From Apostichopus japonicus (lineage: Eukaryota > Echinodermata > Holothuroidea > Aspidochirotida > Stichopodidae): 30,000 nt of DNA. A program made the position numbers and the translations under genes. Location of the stretch: contig NC_092564.1 in assembly GCF_037975245.1 (NCBI RefSeq), positions 18,880,984-18,910,983 on the forward strand, read 5' to 3'. How positions within the stretch are numbered: the first letter of the stretch is position 1; every line of letters starts with the position of its first letter. This document shows, piece by piece, positions 22,401-30,000 of the stretch. The notes under the pieces are model-generated. The model did not search any database and was not told the DNA's origin. It worked only from the letters and a program-made list of their open reading frames with translations.

Positions 22401-25400
22401 TGGTATATTTTAATTTCCTTCAACGAAGTTTTAGAGTAGCCGTTATAAGAGGTTTTAATATTTGTACACCAATTACTTAACTGTGTCTGAATTTTCTAAA
22501 CTTCCCTCAACATTATTCTTCTGCATCATACTTCCCTCTACTAGTGCAATTTTGACCGGTCTGTTAGGGGTTGAAGGAGGTTTTTCTTTATTGGTTGTCC
22601 ATAGATGAAATTTTTGTGCACCATTAAGGGTATGTTTTGAAGTGAATTTATTCACGAGAAATGTGAATTTTCCAATTTTGAACAAAAAATACGCTTAAAA
22701 CCTTAAAAAGTGTGGCTGACGGTAACTGTGGGCCGCGGCGTATAGAATCACTAACAAAAGCAATGACCCACAGGAGATGCGATGAGGTCGAACATGACGT
22801 GTGACTGGTGACAATCTTCAACAAGGTTATGGATGAACAAAAAACTATTGGGAAATACTTCGTTCTCATGCAAAAGTGTTCATCTGGTTGGTCATTTTCA
22901 AGTCTGAGAAGTGCCATATCCGGTGATCTTGGGGGGGTGGGGTATCAAAACCAGAAATGCATACGATCATGCACAGCATCGTCACTGATTGTTCTTATAT
23001 CATTTTGGAAAGCTAGTCCGAAAATTTTATATTTCAGATTTTACTTTTGAATGTTTTTTCAAAAACAAAAAACTGTAAATATGCCTGAAGGAAACTATTT
23101 TCATTAGATGTACTGCCTACGTGGCAGGAATCATGCTTGTCTTGCTTTTGAAAGTACATACATTCAGAAAATGTTGTACAAAGGTTAAAATTTTACTTGA
23201 TGTTCATGGCAAATAAGAACACTAAAACATTTAAGTAAAATTTACTTGAATTTACTTAACTTCTGTTTTGTAAAGTTTTACATGATCAGCATGTAACGCA
23301 ACTACAAAATTATTATGTAAAATTTTGCCAGCGATTTCAACATAGCACCCGTTTATAAGTGTTTCATAGGTTAATTATTAAAAGCAGCTTGATTCCTTGT
23401 TCTTTAAGTAGATCACAACAGAAAAGCACATTTAAGAGACAACAAAGAGGAATGACAACACAAATAATTCAGAATATTTGATGAATTCAACCTTTCATTT
23501 CAACACTTAAGAGGGTTTCCAGAGCATCTACAATCATGCATGAATAGTGAACTACAGTCATGATATTTTAACTTTTGTGTCCAGTTATGGATGGCAAGGT
23601 ATCAAGGTATATCTCTTAAAGGTGCATGCTTACGAAAATTTAAATAATTTCCTTTTTTAGTTTCTAAGATGCATGTACAAAAAAGCATTGGTCGACTTAG
23701 GAATTTTCACCCAACTCCCTCAACATGTAAAAATAGTTGAAAGCTCCCAAAAATTAATATAATCAACTGTCTGATTGCAAAATTTGGCAAAGATTCAACT
23801 CTACGCGCAGCATTAACTAAAATCTCTTGCATGGATACGTAAATGATCTGTTTATGGTTACTTTAGTTTCAATAACAAAAATCATATTACAAGAAACATG
23901 ATACTCGTTCTATGTCATATGAGCTTTGCAACTTAAAGATGCTGGTATATAAAGAGCATTCTAGTACTTTTCCAACAAGTAAAACTTACTATCAGCGCTT
24001 TGATAGGGTTATGACATAATAATATAAAGCACAATGGATCAATACTTATACATCCTCAAGTAAGTTGATGGATCTTGAATATTTGGTATTAGCCAGTTAA
24101 GAAATTAGTTTCCTTCTCTTTTCACATAAATACCCCCACCTCTTCAACGTTTATAGTAAACATCATTTTATAGCTAAAGTTAAATCATAATCAACTGTCG
24201 GTTTTGAAGACAATTACAAAGATACAACTCTTCCTGTAGTCACCCATATATAAGCAGCATTTTCATAATCTGCTGCAGATAATAGTTTAATTTCAATTAA
24301 GAGTCAACAATTAACCATTACCAAATAAAGAATGAAGAATGAAATGAACCGATATAATCTTCTTGAAAGAAAATGGAAAATAGTGAACTTTGTGACCTGA
24401 AACATATTTGTATTAAACTTACCATTAGCATTCTTGGGACACTGAATGCTATGATATTATATCAATTTGATATTACTGTTTGTGTAATAAATGTTACATT
24501 CACCATGTTAAACACACAATCATCACATTGATTGGATTTATTATTGTACTGCTGAGTATTAAGTTCAATGTATATAACACTCTTACAATAACAACAACCC
24601 CTCAAGTCATGAAGTGACGGGTCTAAATATGTCATGACATGGAAACAACGCTACGACACCGGGAAGAGAAAGAGGAACAGTGACATAATTACAGCGCTGA
24701 TCCCTATTATATACACAGGGTAGCCAGTGACGGATCGAGGATTTCGGAAGGGGCGTACGCCTCAGCCTACCCCTTACACCGACAACTCCATTTTGACGTT
24801 TCCATTTTTCCTCTCTCACTAATGCATATAATTATACCATATATGGTCTATTACGCGTGTTTGTATGGACGCCTTAAACAATTGTACAATTGTGCTATGA
24901 AACCAACTGTGGCTGGTCTCGAACATGACGCATTTCGGTATTAGACCAGGATCTATATGCGAACTGCACTAGACCTATGTCCTTCGATGCAACACTATCA
25001 TCCAAAGATAAAATGCTATACACTCCGACCTGAATGCTAATTGTTACCCCCAAACCTATAGTACCGTTATAACTCGTACAAGGAATCTAAAAATAAATTC
25101 CGCATGCGATTGGAGAATTGAGCACATCTCCTGTGAATATCATGTAATGGAGGGGGGGGGGGCGGACGCACCCATCACTCCTTGAGATTGTTCCCATCTG
25201 CATAAAAACGCGCGCCCCACAATCCCAGAACCCTACGCCCAGCCCTTCTGATCACTTCCAGATGAATGACTTTCGCCCGTTGTACCAAGACCTTGACAAA
25301 ATCCGGCAACACACCACTTCATCGATAACAAGTGATCGGGTTGTGTATTAGTGACGTCTAGAGGTCGACGTCCACTGACCTACATGGAGTGTGACCACTC

Positions 25401-27279
25401 CCGATTTTGCAATTTCCAAGATCAGGCCCCGAAAAATGCTAAGGACACTGAACTGTATGGATATCTAGCAATATCTAGCGATATCTAGGTATGAAAATCC
25501 CAAGATCTACCCTAAACTGAAGGCAGATAGAGAACCGAGGCCTTCAGTATGTAATGAACTTGAAACTGTGCATCTTTCGAAATGAAAATAAAGTGGGGCA
25601 TCGCACAATAAACAGATAAAAGTTATTTATTTCAGTCTTTTTTTCAATTACTCGAATTTGTAAAGCATACAGCAGATATCACATCATATCAGTGAGCATG
25701 AAAATGGCGTTCCAGGATGAACAACCTCCAAACTGTATATGTATGTAGTGTTGGGTTTCGGAAATATATGGTAGTTTTTCATTCCATTCAACGAAGTTTG
25801 ATAGTATAGCCGTTATAAGAGGTTTTGATATTTGTACACCAATAAATAAACTGTGTCTGAATTTTCGAAAATTCCCTGACCACCATTCTTCATCATACTT
25901 CCCTCTACTTTTGCAATTTTGACCGGTCTGTTAGGGGTTGAAGGAGGTTTTTCTATATTGATGTCCATAGATGAAATTTGTGCAACATTATGGGTATTTT
26001 TGGAAGAGAATTTATTCACAAGAGTTGTGAATTTTCAAATTCTGAACAAATAATGGGCTTAAAACCTTGAAAAATGGTGCTTAAAACCCGAAATTTTCTT
26101 GTACGCTGCGCGCCAACCGATGGTGGCGCTCCGCTTAGATAGTAATTCGCGCCCCCCGGGTTAGAAAATCCTGGATACGCCCCTGTATAGCCCCTTATAG
26201 TATATGTTAGTTTGTTATCGGTCATAATGATGATATATGTGTTATTTATAGACCTATAAGAAGAATGCCTATGAACTCTGTTTTTGATTTCTATGATTAT
26301 TTTGTTTGGTTTTCTTGTTTTGATTTGTATTCAGGCATTCTATTTTCTCCGTCGTTAAGGACGATACCTTTACTGATTCTTCAGATATCTTCGAGAGAGA
26401 ACCCTACAGTGTCAAGTTTCGTCACGGTAAACATTATAAGTTTCAACTACACGTCGGGGTTTTCAGTAATACCTTCAACTCACACCAGGCGCGCATTTGC
26501 TAATCTCAAAATATCATAAATCCAGTTATAAGTAAAAAGTTGTCATTTTTAAAATATCGACGAGGCTCAGAGTAGAGAATAATTGAATTTTGCAGTGAGG
26601 AAGAGTACTCGGTGGAAGACACTCAACATCAAATGTGATCATGTAATATCGTAGTAATATCGTTGTACCATATCTGATCTCAATATCAGCCTAGCTGACA
26701 TTCAAAGTATAGAGAAATGGAATAGAGAATAAAATACTCTAGTTGAGAAGCTAATTTATAAAATAATTTCTTCTCTTCCCTTGGCTTTCACTCAATCTAT
26801 TTGTTGAAGGTAATTTTTTATTAATTACGAACAAAAGCCATCTCTGGGAACAATTCAACAATGGAGCAATTTTGCTTACAATATCAAAAAGTAATATTGG
26901 TTCAAGTAAAGTAGGAATCATACCCAACCCTCCTACCCCCCCCCCCCCAATCAACGCCCCTAACCATTGCCCAACCTACACGGAACTCAACTCTAGAATG
27001 AAGCTCGTTTTGAAAGCTCACTTCAAACACTTCAAACTTCTTTAAACGCTTGGACAAGCTCTGACAATAGCTAAGATAGATAGATAGATAAAGATATTAA
27101 AAAGTCGCTTTGCAAATCGTTGCTGGGAAATGTTAATTTTTTTTTGTGTGTTTTTTGCAGGGTCTACTGGAAGACAATTCGTGCTCTCTGGCCTGCACGC
27201 TAAACCAGATGATGCCGTAGCAGAGATTGACGCCATGGTTGAAGTCTACGAGGATATTAAATCAACGTTCTCGACTTCG
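16092..27279 (+). CDS. DNASE1-like: DNase I-like secreted endonuclease, gene C (first five coding exons; 3' end beyond the window)
   Basis: The third paralogue. Exons 16092-16235, 19213-19301, 19842-19925, 26335-26426 and 27161-27279 encode the first 176 residues, with the same exon lengths (144, 89, 84, 92, 119) and phases as gene B. The ATG at 16092 is chosen by alignment with gene B; an in-frame TTG upstream is not a credible start. A signal peptide (MKIFLCLALVAWSCTISV) is followed by the Asn of AAFNIQ, Glu of IQEIRD, Glu of SSKEQY and His of GLHAKPDD, so the visible half of the active site is intact. The Lys at the actin-contact position and the missing small disulfide are as in B. Introns 1 (2977 bp) and 3 (6409 bp) are swollen by transposons. 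The expected exons 6-8, with the GDFNADC and SDHYP motifs, are not found by 30000; the DNA after exon 5 is satellite. The gene probably continues to the right, but a truncated pseudogene cannot be excluded. Confidence 0.92.
16348..16461. repeat. AT microsatellite (gene C intron 1)
   Basis: This is (TA)n with CACACACA and GTATATGTAT interruptions, starting about 110 bp after the exon 1 donor of gene C. Confidence 0.9.
16701..17411. repeat. Dispersed repeat of about 720 bp, copy 2 (gene C intron 1)
   Basis: Partner of the segment at 9203-9925, same orientation, diverged by substitutions and small gaps along its length. The right-end hairpin (TCGGAA at 17359-17364 and TTCCGA at 17372-17377) is retained with a different loop. 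It has no open frame and no clear terminal repeats. Confidence 0.8.
17711..17920. repeat. Tandem duplication with a 122-bp period
   Basis: ATCAGTTTGT followed by CTGT, AATAAGAGACAACC, TTAATC and GTGTGTT occurs at 17711 and again at 17833. The second copy is incomplete, ending about 17920. The copies differ at about one position in ten by eye. Confidence 0.75.
18498..19048. mobile_element. Non-autonomous hAT transposon, 551 bp (gene C intron 1)
   Basis: The left end CAGTGGTTCTCAAACTTTTT and right end ...TTTGAGAACCACTG form a terminal inverted repeat of 14 perfect bases, continuing imperfectly with CGACCACCCCC-like sequence. The 8-bp duplication CTCTAGAG flanks it perfectly at 18490-18497 and 19049-19056. 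The CAGTGGTTCTCAA terminus is a familiar hAT (Charlie-like) end. It has no transposase; the internal 62- to 79-codon frames show no domain. It lies 164 bp before exon 2 of gene C. Confidence 0.93.
19926..21084. other. First part of gene C intron 3, nothing recognised
   Basis: AT-rich intronic DNA. I saw only a short GAATAACGAATAA tandem near 20927-20955 and no exon-like segment on either strand. Confidence 0.5.
21130..21249. repeat. Polypurine tract of 120 nt
   Basis: The plus strand is all A/G except one C at 21226. It follows the GC-rich left end of the composite element, which includes the palindrome GGGGGCGCGCGCCCCC. The Lys/Arg/Glu-rich frames across it are compositional. Confidence 0.9.
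21247..22712. repeat. Direct repeat, copy 1, interrupted by an insertion
   Basis: Aligns to 25164-26080 once the 536-bp insertion at 21699-22234 is removed. Shared landmarks are TTGAGATTGTTCCCAT, AAATCCGGCAACACAC, TTCATCGATAACAAGTGAT, CACTGACCTACATGGAGTGT and GACCGGTCTGTTAGGGGTTG. Confidence 0.85.
21699..22234. mobile_element. hAT-like insertion of 536 bp inside direct repeat copy 1
   Basis: The right end is GTTACGCCACTG, i.e. a CAGTGGCG-type terminus. GTGGGGCG (21691-21698) and GTGGAGCA (22235-22242) flank it, and the undisturbed copy has GTGGGGCA at 25593-25600. Each flank thus differs from the empty site at one base, as expected for an aged 8-bp duplication. The left terminus is poorly conserved. 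It carries the GATGGTGGCGCTCCGCTTAG motif near 22045. Confidence 0.75.
22713..25163. other. Interior of the composite element, no gene seen
   Basis: About 2.45 kb of AT-rich DNA without an ORF above 90 codons or any recognisable transposase or polymerase motif. The palindrome TTACATGATCAGCATGTAA lies near 23278. A CAGTGACGGATCGAGG word near 24724 resembles another transposon end, without a visible partner. Confidence 0.5.
25164..26080. repeat. Direct repeat, copy 2 (empty-site copy)
   Basis: Uninterrupted partner of 21247-22712. Its right side runs into the ACGCTGCGCGCCAACC...GGTGGCGC block (26091-26142) and the right inverted repeat of the composite element. Confidence 0.85.
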
Positions 27280-27419
27280 GTAGGAACTATAATACTATAA
27301 TACGAATATCACCCCCCCCCCCCTCCCTCCTTCCTACGGCCATTTAAACCCTTCAATATCACTACCACTTTCTCTATGATAAAGGAAAGGAAAGTCACAA
27401 TCGGTGTTTGCAAAATTCA

Positions 27420-27645
27420 GTATATATGGCAGTATTATACTTTTCATTCCCAAAAAGATCCGCAGTGTCAATTCATGTACAATTTTCGGAAGATTTAAAA
27501 AGTCGCGCGATTTTGGTCAAATTCGCACAATGTCATAAGGGTATAGCCTTACAAAAATGGGCCATTAATTGGAGTACTTATAACGGACTCCCAGCACCCA
27601 GTAAACACTTCTCTTCAAGGAATGTGGCATTCGACGAAGTTTTAG

Positions 27646-27693
<48 letters not shown>

Positions 27694-30000
27694 GCCTTAC
27701 AAAATTGGTAAATTGGGCAAAAGTTGAAAGTTATCAAATTTCTGTCATGATAAGTATAACGGACTCCCAGCACCCAGTAGACACTTTTCTCGAAGTAAAG
27801 TGGCATTCAACGAAGTTTTAGGGTATATGTATTAGGGTATATATATAGCCTTCCAAAACTGGTAAATTTGGGCCAAAATTAAAAGTTTTCAAATTTCTGT
27901 CAGGATACGTAAAACGGACTTCCAGCACCCAGTAGACGCTTCTCTCGAGAGGAAAGTGGCATTCCACGAAGTTTTAGTCATTTAAATTCGATATGAAATG
28001 ACGTCGAGATATGGTTTTGAAGTTTAATTTTCCACCAAAATATGAGTGTTTATACTACTATTGTCACCTAGAAAGGAATCAAAAGGGCGCCACACACCGT
28101 CGGTACAATTTTGGGAAGAATTAATAACGTCGCGATTTTGGCCAAAATCGCACAAAATCATTTGCAAAATTGGCAAATTTGGGCCATAATTGAAAGTTAT
28201 CAAATTTCTGTCAGGACACGTATAACGGACTCCCAGCACCCAGTAGACGCTTCTCTTGAGTGGAAAGTGGCATTCGACGAAGATTTAGTCATTTAAATTC
28301 GATATGAAATGACGTCGAAATATGGTTTTGAAATTGAATTTTCCACCAAAATATGAGTGTTTATACTATTATAGTCACCTGGAAAGGAATCAAAAGGGCG
28401 CCACACACCGTCGGTACAATTTTGGGAAGAATTAATAACGTCGCGATTTTGGCCAAAATCGCACAAAATCATAAGGGTATAGCCTTACAAAATTGGCAAT
28501 TTTGGGCCAAAATTGAAAGTTATCAAATTTCTGTCAGGACACGTATAACGGACTCCCAGCACCCAGTAGACGCATCTCTCGAGTGGAAAGTGGCATTCGA
28601 CGAAGATTTAGTCATTTAAATTCGATATGAAATGACGTCGAAATATGGTTTTGAAATTTAATTTTCCACCAAAATATGAGTGTTTTTACTATTATTGTCA
28701 CCTGGAAAGGAATCAAAAGGGCGCCACACACCGTCGGTACAATTTTGGGAAGAATTAATAACGTCGCGATTTTGGCCAAAATCGCACAAAATCATAAGGG
28801 TATAGCCTTACAAAATTGGCAATTTTGGGCCAAAATTGAAAGTTATCAAATTTCTGTCAGGACACGTATAACGGACTCCCAGCACCCAGTAGACGCATCT
28901 CTCGAGTGGAAAGTGGCATTCGACGAAGATTTAGTCATTTAAATTCGATATGAAATGACGTCGAAATATGGTTTTGAAATTTAATTTTCCACCAAAATAT
29001 GAGTGTTTATACTATTATTGTCACCTGGAAAGGAATCAAAAGGGCGCCACACACCGTCGGTACAATTTTGGGAAGAATTAATAACGTCGCGATTTTGGCC
29101 AAAATCGCACAAAATCATAAGGGTATAGCCTTACAAAATTGGCAATTTTGGGCCAAAATTGAAAGTTATCAAATTTCTGTCAGGACACGTATAACGGACT
29201 CCCAGCACCCAGTAGACGCATCTCTCGAGTGGAAAGTGGCATTCGACGAAGATTTAGTCATTTATATTCGATATGAAATGACGTCGAGATATGGTTTTGA
29301 AATTGAATTTTCCACCAAAATATGAGTGTTCATACTACTATTGTCACCTGGAAAGGAATCAAAAGGGCGCCACACACCGTCGGTACAATTTTGGGAAGAA
29401 TTAATAACGTCGCGATTTTGGCCAAAATCGCACAAAATCATTTACAAAATTGGCAAAATTGGCAATTTTAGGCCATAATTGAAAGTTATCAAATTTCTGT
29501 CAGGACACGTATAACGGACTCCCAGCACCCAGTAGACGCTTCTCTCGAGAGAAAAGTGGCATTCGAGGAAGTTTTAGTCATTTAAATTCGATATGAAATG
29601 ACGTCGAGATATGGTTTTGAATTTAATTTTTCCACCAAAATATGAGTGTTTATACTACTCTTGTCACCTGGAAAGGAATCAAAAGGGCGCCACACACCGT
29701 CGGTACAATTTTGGGAAGAATTAATAACGTCACGATTTTGGCCAAAATCGGACAAAATCATAAGAGTATATATAGCCTTACAAAGTTGGCAAATTTGGGC
29801 CAAATTTAAAGTTTTCAAATTTCTGTCAAGATACGTAAAACGGACTTTCAGCACCCAGTAGACGCTTCTCTCGAGAGGAAAGTGGCATTCGACGAAGTTT
29901 TAGTCATTTAAATTCGATATGAAATGACGTCGAGATATGGTTTTGAAATTTATTTTTTCCACCAAAATATGAGTGTTTATACTACTCTTGTCACCTGGAA
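27420..30000. repeat. Tandem satellite of about 323 bp per unit (gene C intron 5)
   Basis: Units starting at ATGAGTGTT lie at 28042, 28353, 28676, 28999, 29322, 29642 and 29969, with periods of 311, 323, 323, 323, 320 and 327 bp. The left part (27420-28041) has divergent and shortened units split by a (TA)n tract at 27645-27690. The three central units are almost identical. Each complete unit contains the perfect palindrome GCGATTTTGGCCAAAATCGC (first at 28132-28151), and the central units also carry CAATTTTGGGCCAAAATTG. An 88-codon frame recurs in three units, but 323 is not a multiple of three, so there is no continuous protein. The array runs off the window. Confidence 0.95.

Larger units (their letters stand above)
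21085..26185. mobile_element. Composite inverted-repeat element of 5.1 kb (gene C intron 3)
   Basis: The left end CAGGGGCGTATCCAGG (21085-21100) is exactly repeated in reverse complement at 26170-26185. The 7-mer TGTATAG sits at both boundaries (21077-21083, and 26184-26190 overlapping the final TG), compatible with a slightly damaged target duplication. Both ends also carry a CGCGCCCCCCGGGT.AGAAAA block, in direct orientation. Inside are two direct repeats of about 0.92 kb separated by about 2.45 kb of featureless AT-rich DNA. No transposase or reverse transcriptase could be read. The whole may be one large element, or the outer halves of two small elements joined by duplication and loss. 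Confidence 0.6.

Noticed and set aside
24724-24760. CAGTGACGGATCGAGG as the left end of a further transposon
   Set aside because: No matching right end or target duplication was found, so it is only mentioned within the interior note.
21247-26080. LTR retrotransposon reading of the two 0.92-kb direct repeats
   Set aside because: The repeats do not start with TG or end with CA, the interior has no gag or pol frame, and inverted termini lie outside them.
28353-29325. An 88-codon open frame repeated in three consecutive satellite units
   Set aside because: It repeats because the DNA repeats. The 323-bp period breaks the frame between units, other units have altered or shortened frames, and no domain or splice context is seen.

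Overview
The window looks like nuclear DNA of a marine invertebrate deuterostome, most likely an echinoderm (inference). It is AT-rich and has short spliceosomal exons in long introns, many AT microsatellites, frequent poly-G/poly-C tracts, AGGCCTA-type words and several small inverted-repeat transposons. No bacterial operon, rRNA gene, tRNA gene or CRISPR array was seen.

The only convincing genes are three tandem copies of a secreted DNase I-type endonuclease, all on the plus strand. Gene A (38-1517) enters from the left, and only its last three coding exons are present. Gene B (6690-13997) is complete: eight coding exons encode 273 residues, with a signal peptide and every catalytic residue of the family. 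Gene C (16092 to 27279 and beyond) contributes its first five coding exons; the last three should lie to the right of the window. Exon lengths and intron phases match exactly wherever the copies can be compared, so they come from duplication of one spliced gene. Genes B and C also share a proximal upstream layout of E-box, GATA site and TATA-like box, with the last 118-121 bp before the ATG.

The rest is repeats. Between A and B lie a roughly 110-bp tandem repeat, paired repeats with nuclear-receptor-like half-sites, a degenerate minisatellite and a 789-bp hAT-like element with a perfect 8-bp target-site duplication (5520-6308). Gene B introns hold an inverted-repeat element (8279-8753), one copy of a 720-bp dispersed repeat (9203-9925), an AT/AGCC minisatellite and a CAGGGGCG-ended element (12728-13092). 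Gene C introns hold the second copy of the 720-bp repeat, a 551-bp hAT element with a perfect 8-bp duplication (18498-19048), and a 5.1-kb composite element (21085-26185). That composite contains two direct repeats of about 0.92 kb, one of them interrupted by another small hAT-like insertion. After exon 5 of gene C the window runs into a tandem satellite of about 323 bp per unit that continues past the right edge.

Together this is a secreted nuclease family expanding in tandem while its introns collect a related set of small DNA transposons. The least expected observations are the exon-by-exon divergence between B and C (exon 2 nearly identical, exon 1 not), a hairpin motif shared among the transposons, and the homogenised palindromic satellite inside a gene C intron. 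I found no clearly new protein system.
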